Made by a program: the position numbers and the translations under genes. Of a stretch of 37,590 nucleotides of DNA, positions 17,101-24,505 are shown in pieces; the stretch's first letter is position 1, and the number at the start of each line of letters is the position of its first letter. Source of the DNA: Roseburia sp. (GTDB lineage Bacteria > Bacillota > Clostridia > Lachnospirales > Lachnospiraceae); NCBI GenBank assembly GCA_023664265.1, contig JAMPFV010000027.1, positions 1 to 37,590 of the forward strand, in the 5' to 3' direction. The notes under the pieces are model-generated. The model searched no databases. It saw only the letters and a list, made by a program, of their open reading frames with translations, and was not told where the DNA came from.

Positions 17101-19990
17101 TGAGTTCCGCATTCACCGTGTCAATCTCTTCATAGTGCGGATAGTCAATCAGGGTCGCTTTCCCGGTTACACGGTCACGCATAACCGTCAGGTTGAGCGG
17201 CGCGTCCGTCTTATAGCAGATCTGGCATTTTGACCTGTTGCTTGTCATATTTGCACTGTCCGCCGACATGGCCAGCTTAAACGGCGCATAATTCTCATTG
17301 ATGGCTCCATGGAAAGTCAGGAATGGCGCGTTCGTTTTAAATGCATTCGACTCAATCACCAACTCTTTCCAATATGTCTCATCATCCGAAGCCCACTCGC
17401 TTGTACGGTTCTGGCTGAATACCACATTCTCCAGCTTCGGGCAGTTAGAAAAGGCTTCCTCTCCGATAAACTCCACGGCATCGCCAATCTCAACCCACTG
17501 AAGCTCGCTCATATCCTTAAAAGCGCCCGCATTAATTCTCTGAACCGAACCGTCCTGAATAAATACTTCATATACGCAGTTCTGAATCTTGTTATCCTCA
17601 CCGCTGAAGCAGCCCTCTCCGATTTCAACTACCGTATAGTCACTTACCTTATCCGGTATTGTGATGGAAATTCTGTCAGCCGGATTCGGTCGGCCAATGG
17701 AATCGTAATTTGAAAGTATCGCATCCTTCGTCGTTCCGATAACATCTATCGTCGCCACATACTTGGGCGTCCCCACCGGGAACTTCTGTAAATCCTCCTC
17801 CGTTCTTACACCCAGTTCAAAATGAACAGTTCCTTCTGAATCCGTAAACTTATAAGGCACCGACGAAAGCGCATATGTCCAGTAGTCCTTTCCCGCCGTG
17901 TCTTTAAGCGGTTCCAAGCTCTTACCGGCAACGGCCTCCCATGTGGTCGTCCTTGTTCTGGCTCTGGTTGACGAATCACCGCCATACTGCGGTCCTTCAA
18001 CGTAGAAATCCGTATTATAAACATCCCTGAAAAGTTCGTCCGTATCATAGGATGCGTTATATGCGCCATCCGGAAACAGCAAATGCTTCAATCCCGAGCA
18101 ACCTGCAAAAATACGGTCGGGGATTGTATCTCCCAGTCTGCCCGGCAATGTGACATCCTCAAGCGTGGTTCTGTTGGTAAAGAGATAATCACAACCGTCC
18201 AAATTTGTTGCCTTATATACACTGCTTGTATTATTCTCAGGGAACTCAAACTTTTTCAGACTGCCCCCCATCTTCTCAAGAGCAAATGCCGCGTGCCCGA
18301 TCTCATATTCTTTATCGCTTTTCGGGAAGCTGACACCCGATAATCCCGTACAATTATAAAAAGCAAACGCTTCTATCGCAAGGTCCCTGGTTCTTGTCGT
18401 ATCAGAAAAAGTGATATTTCTCACCGGAGTCTCCGAAAAAGCCCCCACGCCTATTACAACAACATTCCCCGGAACGGTCAGGTCGGAAATACCCGTGTTA
18501 CGAAAAGCTTCCTTGTCAATCGTCACTGCGGTATTGGATTCCTTCAATGTTAAAGTCTGCAATGAAAGAGACTCCGTAAACGCGCCTTCCCCGATGATTC
18601 GCAACGCATTGGTATCAATCTCCACCGTTGTCAGATTGGAACCTGCAAACGCATTCACACCAATAAACTCCAGTGACGACGGGAGCTTGAGTGATGATAT
18701 TCTGGGGATTTTTGAGTCATATTCTATTCTTGTTTCACCATTCTCTGTTACTGTCCTCTTAGTTGCAAAGGCCTCCGTCGCAATGCCCTTAACATTCACC
18801 TCACCGGTTGCCAGATAATTATTTCCGTCGAGCTGAAATCCGCTGGGACCCGCGCCATTGTTAAAACGCGGAATATAATATACCTGGCTGGTATTCGTAT
18901 CCGATATCTTATCCAGCGTACATTCGGTAAGGTTTCCGGGGCGACTTGGGTCGCTCGACTTGCAGGTATTCTGAATAACATAATCCACAACGCTGTTCAA
19001 GCCGTTCTGCGCCGACGGGAAATCCGCACTTGCAATCTGTAATGTCTTTGCCTTGTTATAATCGGTCTGCAATGTACTCGTAAGCTTTGCAACCTCAGCA
19101 TTCCATGCGTTGACATCATCAACTGTTAATGTATTCTCAGCCTTTGTAGCTAAGTTGGATAGTATTCCATCCGAAGCGGATACCGCCGCATTATAAGCAG
19201 CGATTCTGTTTAACTGGCTTTGATATTCACTGCTGTAACACCTGCTGTAGATGTCTGCCACCCTGATCGTACCCTCAAGAGCATTATATTTCTGATGCAT
19301 ACCGTCGTTGGAGGCCGATACCGTATAGTTGAAGGTTACTGTCTCCGTCGGCGTAGTTGTTGACAGCCATTTAAGCGTAACCCCATTCATATCATAATAC
19401 GTTGTGACAGGATTTCCACCCGCATCATTGGAGGTTATGGAAACCCTTTTAGCTGTATATGGCTTAGTAGTTTCATCCTTGTATTCCAAGACCAAATCGT
19501 CATTTATATCGGTTCTCAGATATTCTGCCACCGCATCCGTAAAATCCTTGTCAAAGCGCACATAATCATAATACTCTGTCGCACCGATTTCCAACGAAGA
19601 AAGACTGCTGGTTCCGGATATGGAACTCTCTGCTATCATTACGTCATTACCCGTTTTATTTGCAACGCCAATCTCCGTGAATGTATTGTTCTTTATCTGC
19701 TGCAACTTCACGGTAGTCGTTGCCGGATAAGCGCCCTCATAAGTGCTCGTGCCATGTGCGGCATAAGCGCCGCCCCCACTCGCAGATGTTCCATTCGGTT
19801 TACTGTCATATACCACATCCTTGATATCCAAGTCATACGGCGTAATCCCATCCTCCGCCGCGCGCATGGTACCAAAGTTCTCAACCGGTATTGCCGCTAC
19901 AACGATTGCGGTTATCATTGTGACTGCCGCAACTGTACGCTGCACTCTCCTTCTCAGCTTGTAATTCTTCTTTTTTTTGATTTTTGTCAT
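14198..19990 (-). CDS. Giant BspA-type LRR surface protein with PSTGD sorting signal
   Basis: A 1930-residue cell-wall protein. The start MTKIKKKKNYK at 19990 has GGGGAG 8 nt upstream; an upstream ATG at 20005 has none. A Lys/Arg-rich signal peptide runs to about 45. BspA LRR blocks lie near residues 425-600, 785-880 and 1185-1345. Then come an InlB B-repeat-like domain (about 1415-1500, with GQKFNGWLCMDA and TIVATYVED), two further beta repeats about 80 residues each separated by an Asn-Pro linker (about 1585-1610), an acidic segment (DDDEEDEDSDRPSRRPG) and a Thr/Asn-rich stretch. The C-terminus has TPSTGD (near 1893), a hydrophobic helix and RKRRDYKAA: a cell-wall sorting signal. The sortase gene lies 42 nt upstream in the same operon and is the probable anchoring enzyme. 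Likely an adhesin. Confidence 0.9.
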   Translation of the reverse strand: MTKIKKKKNYKLRRRVQRTVAAVTMITAIVVAAIPVENFGTMRAAEDGITPYDLDIKDVVYDSKPNGTSASGGGAYAAHGTSTYEGAYPATTTVKLQQIKNNTFTEIGVANKTGNDVMIAESSISGTSSLSSLEIGATEYYDYVRFDKDFTDAVAEYLRTDINDDLVLEYKDETTKPYTAKRVSITSNDAGGNPVTTYYDMNGVTLKWLSTTTPTETVTFNYTVSASNDGMHQKYNALEGTIRVADIYSRCYSSEYQSQLNRIAAYNAAVSASDGILSNLATKAENTLTVDDVNAWNAEVAKLTSTLQTDYNKAKTLQIASADFPSAQNGLNSVVDYVIQNTCKSSDPSRPGNLTECTLDKISDTNTSQVYYIPRFNNGAGPSGFQLDGNNYLATGEVNVKGIATEAFATKRTVTENGETRIEYDSKIPRISSLKLPSSLEFIGVNAFAGSNLTTVEIDTNALRIIGEGAFTESLSLQTLTLKESNTAVTIDKEAFRNTGISDLTVPGNVVVIGVGAFSETPVRNITFSDTTRTRDLAIEAFAFYNCTGLSGVSFPKSDKEYEIGHAAFALEKMGGSLKKFEFPENNTSSVYKATNLDGCDYLFTNRTTLEDVTLPGRLGDTIPDRIFAGCSGLKHLLFPDGAYNASYDTDELFRDVYNTDFYVEGPQYGGDSSTRARTRTTTWEAVAGKSLEPLKDTAGKDYWTYALSSVPYKFTDSEGTVHFELGVRTEEDLQKFPVGTPKYVATIDVIGTTKDAILSNYDSIGRPNPADRISITIPDKVSDYTVVEIGEGCFSGEDNKIQNCVYEVFIQDGSVQRINAGAFKDMSELQWVEIGDAVEFIGEEAFSNCPKLENVVFSQNRTSEWASDDETYWKELVIESNAFKTNAPFLTFHGAINENYAPFKLAMSADSANMTSNRSKCQICYKTDAPLNLTVMRDRVTGKATLIDYPHYEEIDTVNAELIKARQEEVANDSDPDNNDMWKDYQITDRFETVNEIAGKKNSNSDTMPAMDDAIVKQTLNMYLPSGIQSIDSAAYFDRTENSDDFVYFNRTYVKDGTNYNVDGAPGKPQTRDVNINSLHPLFSQPDGGTGTIGSPVYELYATYAGELVKGDNPDTDTVAGLFSGYFKENILTKPDKNEDVNAPSNPNGKKDGFMWSTYNKHYYVENNERGNDYLTGIDLESIEELPDFAFDSAENLKSVSLSSSMNGMGQQPFRDCKSLCQINTGDSTKYQYENMILYDKTPVDGTGGYKIVQGLEGRGRADVTDGNYGTRTINATTNPLLAQVTDVAPYAFANNKEIYEVDLSASNIRNIPEGAFSDCDILESVVLPERTRAIGDFAFSGVNEGHKFTLTIPNKDCQISQKAFDFDVTGHVTIKGVMYEDEATKDPSVTYDSYLELDKTYGDKVEWVELGSTYTLRFLDKDAKLIESVEITSGDTLRNPPTAPTVTGQKFNGWLCMDATDSEGNPLRGEATYSNVTENRTIVATYVEDPSTIVPDGQDYSLTVVNGKATIGGTMVSTFPVTVKGGTSVTVMADDSTNFKVWTIEPGTYISLLLNASSAATSFTMPNADVTVTANVTSSGSSDPNDPNNPNNPNNPNNPNNPNNPNNPSDSTTKYKLTVNYGSGSGEYAAGETVTITAYAPESASRVFARWTTANTGLGFANATAATTTLVMPASEATVTANYKTRSSDDDEEDEDSDRPSRRPGTNTTTTTVTNTPNNSTGTTATNTNTVSNPDDGNKIYITKNGVSNKDVASISVEGSTDNFIVRITESPEATAAVEEALRNQYGSLDGLVYFPMDISLYDSTGQNKITDTYGLNITVTMPIPDVLIQYGGNNRVAAADDGILQQLTPRFTTIDGIACISFVPPHFSPYVIYVDTSNLVAGQTLDSTPSTGDPIHPKWFLAIGMACVSVILFATSNGRKRRDYKAA
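15161..15235. repeat. 9-bp tandem repeat encoding an Asn-Pro-Asn linker
   Basis: About eight copies of a 9-bp unit (GGTTATTCG and close variants on the plus strand) lie inside the giant LRR gene and encode PNN/NPN triplets. The unit length is a multiple of three, so gain or loss of copies would change linker length without breaking the frame. The linker separates two beta-repeat domains of the protein. Confidence 0.85.
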
Positions 19991-20032
19991 GGTGTATCTC
20001 CCCATCTGTTAATTTGTTCAAAGCCTTTCCTG

Positions 20033-21229
20033 CTATGAAATCTTCTTCGCAACTACGACAAATCTTCCCGCTTTCTCCTGATAATCACAGGTTGACAGGG
20101 TGAGCAGCCGGTCTCCATAGCTTGCCGTAACGCCCGTTTCATATAATGACAATGCAGCCATCTCATTAATATAGGAATTAAATTCCTTCTCTGAGCTTGC
20201 ATTGATAAACTGATAATATTTAAAGTTGACATCCTCTTCCGAATATACCTTGGAGCGGAATACATACATGACCTGATACTCCCCTTTTTCATAAATGGTA
20301 TCAAACTGTATGATGGGATGTTCCTCATAATAGGACTTCTGACCGTATTTGTTCAGCGAGCCGAACATCTGCCCGGATTTCATGTGATGCCCGTACAATA
20401 TCATGTTATCGCACCCTTTTACCACATCGCACTGATAATCCATAAAAATACAGCCGTTTTTGTCCTCCTCCTGATTAAAGTTATGATCCAGATAATATTC
20501 ATTGTTGACTGTCTGCATGACAGGATAGTCAATCTTTGTATCGGCAATTGTTATCCATCCGATTAGTCTCTGGTTCTTACTATGTAACAATTCATACTCC
20601 GGAAGGATGTCCGGCGCCTCCGTGCCGTCCTCCGTATAGTGTATCTTATAGGTCGAGGTCGCGGGTTGCGCCGCGCCGGTCTTTTTCAGCTCGGCCAGCT
20701 CCTCGAACTCCTTGCTGCTCTTCGCGGATACCCGATAGTACGCGCCGACATAACCAAAGGAAACCATGCATAAAATTGCGCACGTTATCATAATAATCCT
20801 TCGCTTGCGCTCCTTCTGTCTCAGCACGCGGAGTATCTGCTGCTGCATATCCTTGTCAAAGCTTTCCAGCCTGATCTTCTCCTTCTTCCCCGTGCCGTTC
20901 TTCCTCCCGACGACCCGGGCGAGCTTCTCGCGGCGTTCCTCCTTCTTGCGCTGCCGCGCTTCCTCCTGCTCAGCCTCTTCTCTCTTTATCCGGTTATACA
21001 GCTCATATATATTGTCATCAAACTGCCGGCCGACGACAGACTCGAACTCATACTTGCCTTCCTTCAGCTTCATATACAGCGTCTCGATATCCTTGGGATC
21101 ATCAAGCCTGAGATTGCCGGTAATGGTATCGATAAGCTCCTTGTCCCGCAGCGCCGCCATATACTCCTCTTGGCTTCGGAAGCGCCTGCCCTCGACGGTC
21201 CATTGTACCTCCGTCATTCTAATAATCAC
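20033..21229 (-). CDS. Class B sortase with a long cytoplasmic N-terminal region
   Basis: A transpeptidase of 398 residues that joins surface proteins to the cell wall. The sortase domain (about 205-398) has the catalytic His in NMILYGHHMKSGQMFGSL, Cys in LLTLSTCDYQEKAGRFV and Arg in the same block. The class B features are the helix-rich insert between them and the N-terminal DYPVMQ segment. Before one membrane helix (about 145-163, ITCAILCMVSFGYVGAYY) is an unusually long cytosolic part of about 140 residues, mostly Glu/Lys/Arg-rich and predicted coiled coil. Start codon: GTG at 21229 has AAGGG only 1 nt upstream, and ATG at 21217 has it 13 nt away, so either is possible. First gene of the surface operon; the giant LRR protein next to it is the likely substrate. 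Confidence 0.93.
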   Translation of the reverse strand: MIIRMTEVQWTVEGRRFRSQEEYMAALRDKELIDTITGNLRLDDPKDIETLYMKLKEGKYEFESVVGRQFDDNIYELYNRIKREEAEQEEARQRKKEERREKLARVVGRKNGTGKKEKIRLESFDKDMQQQILRVLRQKERKRRIIMITCAILCMVSFGYVGAYYRVSAKSSKEFEELAELKKTGAAQPATSTYKIHYTEDGTEAPDILPEYELLHSKNQRLIGWITIADTKIDYPVMQTVNNEYYLDHNFNQEEDKNGCIFMDYQCDVVKGCDNMILYGHHMKSGQMFGSLNKYGQKSYYEEHPIIQFDTIYEKGEYQVMYVFRSKVYSEEDVNFKYYQFINASSEKEFNSYINEMAALSLYETGVTASYGDRLLTLSTCDYQEKAGRFVVVAKKIS

Positions 21230-21288
21230 GCCCTTCTAACCCGTAATTACGCATACTCCCCTACTATTCGGTTTACATACATACTAAT

Positions 21289-21316
21289 ATTGTACTATAT
21301 TTTCTGCTAATTTCAA
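21289..21316 (-). promoter_or_regulatory. Predicted promoter of the sortase-LRR-SH3 operon
   Basis: On the minus strand, -35 TTGAAA (21311-21316) and -10 TACAAT (21289-21294) are 16 bp apart. The -35 overlaps the last codon of the zeta-toxin gene ending at 21313. The leader to the sortase start would be about 55 nt. Confidence 0.6.
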
Positions 21317-22086
21317 GAGTTTTTGAGATTTTTACAATATAAAGCATCCTGAATCTGCTCAAACTCCCTTGCATATTCAGGAAAACGCCTCTCCCATTTT
21401 TCATAATTTAATTCTTTTTCCAACACCTCTGCCGGAGACAATCCCGCACTATCGGGATACAGCGTCACGCCCTCCCGATTAATTACCGAAACACCATCAA
21501 AGCATGCGGCGGCGCATATCTGTTCAAGGTTTTTCACAATGTTCTTCACAATATCGTTATATATCTCTATCGACACAAGCCTTGGATACCCACCGCGTTT
21601 CACCATCAATTCCGCTCTCTCCAGAGTAGATTCCCACGCAGTTTCCGCATCGCACGCCATCACCACTAAATATGTATGGTATCCCTTCTTTTTAAGCTGC
21701 CCGCATGTCGTTATCGGTGTTTGTGGGGTTCTGAGGGTTCCTTCTATTACCATATTGTACCCTTCATCCCCTAAGTCACTGATTAAGTGTTCTACAACCG
21801 CATTACAAAACCTTTGCGTCATTTGAGGCATATCGTATATATCCTTTTGGACAATTTCTTCATAATTCGGATGATATACTCTGTAATCGTCACCGTTTAT
21901 TGCAATATAATCCTCTGTCTCCGGATTCTCCCTGAAAAAGCTTGTTTTCCCCGCTCCCGGCTGTCCGCCCAGAATATATGTGCACCGTTGCTTTGCCGGA
22001 GCCTGTCCTTCTGTCAGATTAGCGTAGATATCCTTATAAATTTCCGAAAATTCCCGTGGAGTAAACGCCTCTATCGAATCACCCAT
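21313..22086 (-). CDS. Zeta-toxin family kinase
   Basis: A 257-residue P-loop kinase of the zeta/PezT group. It has Walker A YILGGQPGAGKTSFFRENP (about 38-56) and the substrate-binding block IAINGDDYRVYHPNYEEI with the conserved Asp pair. A later region (MVIEGTLRTPQTP) matches the zeta family's mid-domain. Family members phosphorylate UDP-N-acetylglucosamine or related sugar nucleotides and block wall synthesis when not bound by an antitoxin. The start overlaps the end of the PHP gene by 8 nt, so the two are translated together. No separate epsilon/PezA-type antitoxin gene is present; the C-terminal tail of the PHP protein is the only candidate seen. Some zeta-like proteins of Clostridia may be non-toxic kinases. 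Confidence 0.88.
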   Translation of the reverse strand: MGDSIEAFTPREFSEIYKDIYANLTEGQAPAKQRCTYILGGQPGAGKTSFFRENPETEDYIAINGDDYRVYHPNYEEIVQKDIYDMPQMTQRFCNAVVEHLISDLGDEGYNMVIEGTLRTPQTPITTCGQLKKKGYHTYLVVMACDAETAWESTLERAELMVKRGGYPRLVSIEIYNDIVKNIVKNLEQICAAACFDGVSVINREGVTLYPDSAGLSPAEVLEKELNYEKWERRFPEYAREFEQIQDALYCKNLKNS

Positions 22087-22345
22087 ACATCGTTCCGCCT
22101 ATCTTCTCCAGTCCTGCTTTCGCATCCGCAATCAACTTATTGCACTTTATTATATCCTGCCTTGTCCTGTAAAATCTTGCTTTCTTGTTCTCAGTCACAA
22201 TTTGGCAATAAAGTCTTGAAAAATCTGTTTTCCCGTCTCTGAGGTCTATTCCCCTGGCCCGGCCGTAGCGTACATACCCGGCAACCAGATCATTCAATAT
22301 ATCCTTACATACATCCGACTCTGTAACTATGTCTTTATTCACCAT
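22079..22345 (-). CDS. Possible internally initiated 88-residue peptide (candidate zeta antitoxin)
   Basis: Inside the PHP gene, in the same frame, a purine-rich ribosome binding site GGAGGGTGGAG (22352-22362) lies 6 nt before an ATG at 22345. Translation from it gives 88 residues beginning MVNKDIVTESDVCKDILNDL and ending with the PHP protein. The peptide is helical and basic, with the block KKARFYRTRQDIIKCN. Its stop overlaps the zeta-toxin start. The size, position directly upstream of a zeta kinase and separate start signal fit an antitoxin, but no homology to epsilon or PezA is recognised. The site is observed; its use is a hypothesis. Confidence 0.35.
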   Translation of the reverse strand: MVNKDIVTESDVCKDILNDLVAGYVRYGRARGIDLRDGKTDFSRLYCQIVTENKKARFYRTRQDIIKCNKLIADAKAGLEKIGGTMYG

Positions 22346-23071
22346 CGTTTTCTCCACCCTCCAAGCTTCCTCTAATTCCCTGACCGAATGTGCGTCTGTT
22401 CCAATGATAACACCCGTATTTTCAGGTACTGATTTCCAAAATTCCCTCCGATAATATCCTGCTTCCTTCATGGAAGCAATATTTTGCTCTAACAGTACAT
22501 GATACTGCCCTGCCGTCTCAATAATCCGCCCTGACATCTCTTCCATCGCACCGTTCCATGCGCCATATCCCCGAAACATCCTGTCAGGATGTGCCACCAC
22601 TTGAAAATATCCGGTTTTTATCCCTTCTATAACAGTTCTCCATATTCCCTTTGTTTCCCTTTTCCATCGTTCTGCCTTCTCCAAGCTAAAGCTGTATCCG
22701 CCATCCGCACACTCGCAAAAGTGCTGCCCCAGCATAAGGACATCAAATGCGCCGGATTGAACAAGAGATTCATAATATTTTCCGAATCCGGGAAAGTATT
22801 CTATCTCCAAGCCTATTTTTATATCAAGCTTCCCCTTGTACTGTTCCCGAAAACATCTGAGAGAATGCACATATTCTTCCAACTGTTCCATTCTCATACG
22901 ATTCGGAAAGGGATTATCCGGAAACGGGGCGTGATCAGTGAATGTAATACACGACGCCCCCAACTTCACGGCTTCTTTTATATAAAGCTCATCCGACTCA
23001 TCACCGGCATGCCCGCATCTGTATGTGTGCACATGGAATAAATCTCCATATGCCATATTTTTCAAATCCAT
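22079..23071 (-). CDS. PHP-domain phosphoesterase (histidinol-phosphatase-like) with extra C-terminal tail
   Basis: A 330-residue protein; the start at 23071 has GGAG 6 nt upstream, preferable to the GTG at 23083. Residues about 10-245 form a PHP metal-dependent phosphoesterase: FHVHTYRCGHAGDESDELY, FTDHAPFP, KIGLEIEYFPGF, MLGQHFCE, VVAHPDRMF and IIGTDAHSV supply the His/Asp/Glu metal ligands. The closest family is HisK-type histidinol phosphatase, but no histidine genes are nearby. After the PHP domain is a tail of about 85 residues, rich in Lys, Arg and Asp, which HisK proteins (about 265 residues) do not normally have. The gene overlaps the zeta-toxin gene by 8 nt. The real substrate is unknown. 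Confidence 0.85.
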   Translation of the reverse strand: MDLKNMAYGDLFHVHTYRCGHAGDESDELYIKEAVKLGASCITFTDHAPFPDNPFPNRMRMEQLEEYVHSLRCFREQYKGKLDIKIGLEIEYFPGFGKYYESLVQSGAFDVLMLGQHFCECADGGYSFSLEKAERWKRETKGIWRTVIEGIKTGYFQVVAHPDRMFRGYGAWNGAMEEMSGRIIETAGQYHVLLEQNIASMKEAGYYRREFWKSVPENTGVIIGTDAHSVRELEEAWRVEKTMVNKDIVTESDVCKDILNDLVAGYVRYGRARGIDLRDGKTDFSRLYCQIVTENKKARFYRTRQDIIKCNKLIADAKAGLEKIGGTMYG

Positions 23072-23116
23072 TTTTCTCTCCACTTCCGTGTCTCTGTGTC
23101 AGCTTCTTTTTCTATA

Positions 23117-23145
23117 ATTATACAAAAAACGTTCTCTGTTTACAA
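23117..23145 (-). promoter_or_regulatory. Predicted promoter of the PHP-zeta operon
   Basis: On the minus strand, -35 TTGTAA (23140-23145) and a perfect -10 TATAAT (23117-23122) are 17 bp apart. The leader to the start at 23071 is about 40 nt. Confidence 0.65.
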
Positions 23146-23278
23146 TAAAATTTACATGAAATTTCCGTATTCATAATTACATCCCCATTATCATCCAATC
23201 CGGCTTTCCCAAAAAGCAGGAACACATTTCCGAACCGCACATATAGTATAGAAAAAAGCTTTTTTGGAGGTATCTTAC

Positions 23279-23515
23279 ATGAGCGATTTAACAGCCAGCA
23301 ATTGCGGGTGCAACAACACAAACAGTCTTTCTGATAACGGGTGCAGTTGGATTTGGATTTTAATCCTTCTGTCCTGCTGCGGCGGATGCGGCAACGGTCT
23401 CTTCGGCAACAGCGGATGCGGCTGCAATGACAACAACGGATGCAGCAACTGGATTTGGCTCTTAATCCTTCTGTCCTTCTGTGGCGGATGGGGCAACGGC
23501 AACTGCGGATGCTGA
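23279..23515 (+). CDS. Small Cys/Gly/Trp-rich protein, chorion-like HCB type
   Basis: A 78-residue protein with start at 23279 and ribosome binding site GGAGGT 7 nt upstream. Two near-repeats make up most of it: NGCSWIWILILLSCCGGCGNG and later NGCSNWIWLLILLSFCGGWGNG, each a short hydrophobic Trp/Leu/Ile core flanked by Cys-Gly runs. Asn-Gly-Cys stretches link them. The hydrophobic cores are about 10-11 residues, too short to span a membrane alone, so a hairpin or surface association is possible. In Lachnospiraceae such proteins are often labelled chorion class high-cysteine HCB protein 13; no function is known. A hairpin at 23541-23565 follows. Confidence 0.8.
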   Translation: MSDLTASNCGCNNTNSLSDNGCSWIWILILLSCCGGCGNGLFGNSGCGCNDNNGCSNWIWLLILLSFCGGWGNGNCGC

Positions 23516-23540
23516 TGCGCTTCTAAGGCCCGTTTGAGCG

Positions 23541-23565
23541 GAGGGTTCGTCACAGGCGAACCCTC
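23541..23565 (+). terminator. Probable terminator after the Cys-rich protein gene
   Basis: GAGGGTTCG (23541-23549) pairs exactly with CGAACCCTC (23557-23565) around a 7-nt loop. The following tract is only moderately T-rich (TGTAAATTTTA), so termination strength is uncertain. It is 25 nt after the stop of the small gene. Confidence 0.6.
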
Positions 23566-23657
23566 TGTAAATTTTAAGGAATATATATACCTGTTATTTC
23601 ATATAGATATGTAACTTTATTATTTCGCAGTATCGGAACGGATTGGGGGCGCAGATT

Positions 23658-24176
23658 ATGGAGGACAATGACTATGTACTGGCATTTGACCATTTTTACA
23701 CCACCAATCACATTCAAATTATGAAATCGCTGCTTCCGTTCATACCGGCCGAAAGCCTGCCGATGCTTCCCGCAATCATTAAATATATGGAACTGAAATA
23801 CACGCTCTCTCTTATCGGTTCCGGAAAGCAACCCATTCCCAAGGATGGGATTTCCGCATGCAGTGAAGTTTCCACGGATGCATCCGCCGACGCGGCCGGC
23901 GATACGCTGGAGCAGATTTACAATGCAGTGCACCGATATCTTGCCCCGGATGAGGAAAAGAGCTTTCATCAGATTTTGTCCGCCATGCGCACGATGAAAA
24001 ACATGCGTGAGATGCAGCAGATGATGGAGCTGCTGCAAAGTCTGAATCCCGACATGGATTTCAGCGCAGGTCCGGAGGGGCTGACGGGATTGGGCGGCTT
24101 GGGCAATCCGTCGGGCATGAATTTTAACGGGACAGACATCAGCGAAATGATGCAGCTTCTTAATTCCATGAAATAA
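23658..24176 (+). CDS. Hypothetical protein, Met-rich helical
   Basis: Not recognised. A 172-residue protein; the ATG at 23658 is chosen because GGGGG lies 8 nt upstream. The N-terminal part (1-65) is hydrophobic and helical (FDHFYTTNHIQIMKSLLPFI, SLPMLPAIIKYMELKYTL) but without a clear transmembrane segment. An Ala/Asp linker follows, then a Met/Gln-rich helical section (RTMKNMREMQQMMELLQSL) and a Gly-rich end (GLTGLGGLGNPSGMNFNG). The next gene starts 44 nt later on the same strand and has a similar pattern of small helices, so the two are probably a functional pair. No signal peptide or catalytic motif is visible. Confidence 0.75.
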   Translation: MEDNDYVLAFDHFYTTNHIQIMKSLLPFIPAESLPMLPAIIKYMELKYTLSLIGSGKQPIPKDGISACSEVSTDASADAAGDTLEQIYNAVHRYLAPDEEKSFHQILSAMRTMKNMREMQQMMELLQSLNPDMDFSAGPEGLTGLGGLGNPSGMNFNGTDISEMMQLLNSMK

Positions 24177-24220
24177 CTTGTGATATTTTATCAACATTCA
24201 GAAAGGCAGGAGGATTACGG

Positions 24221-24505
24221 ATGGGAATTAACACGGATTGGATGAATGACCCTGCGCTCGCAGGAGTAGACAGAGCCAAACTTGATTTTCTCGGGAAGCT
24301 GTTGGTGGAGAGCGCTTCCATTGACAAGTCAAACAAAAAGGAGCTGATGACTTTCCTGATGTCGCTGTCGAAGCTGACCAAGGAAAACAACATCTCCTTT
24401 ACAAAGGACGAATTCAATTTAATATACAGTGTTATTCAAAAGCACGCGACACCCGAGGAGCTTGCCAAGATGCGGCAGCTTTCCTCTCTTTACCAGCCGA
24501 AATAA
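24221..24505 (+). CDS. Hypothetical small helical protein
   Basis: Not recognised. A 94-residue cytosolic-type protein with a strong ribosome binding site (AGGAGG, 7 nt from the ATG). It is mainly helical, charged and Lys/Leu-rich: FLGKLLVESASIDKSNKKEL, FLMSLSKLTKENNISFTKDE and TPEELAKMRQLSSLYQPK. It follows the Met-rich gene by 44 nt. The last 16 nt overlap the end of the convergent minus-strand gene at 24490-24915, so no terminator lies between them. The arrangement resembles a small protein-protein interaction pair, but nothing in the sequence gives a function. Confidence 0.75.
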   Translation: MGINTDWMNDPALAGVDRAKLDFLGKLLVESASIDKSNKKELMTFLMSLSKLTKENNISFTKDEFNLIYSVIQKHATPEELAKMRQLSSLYQPK

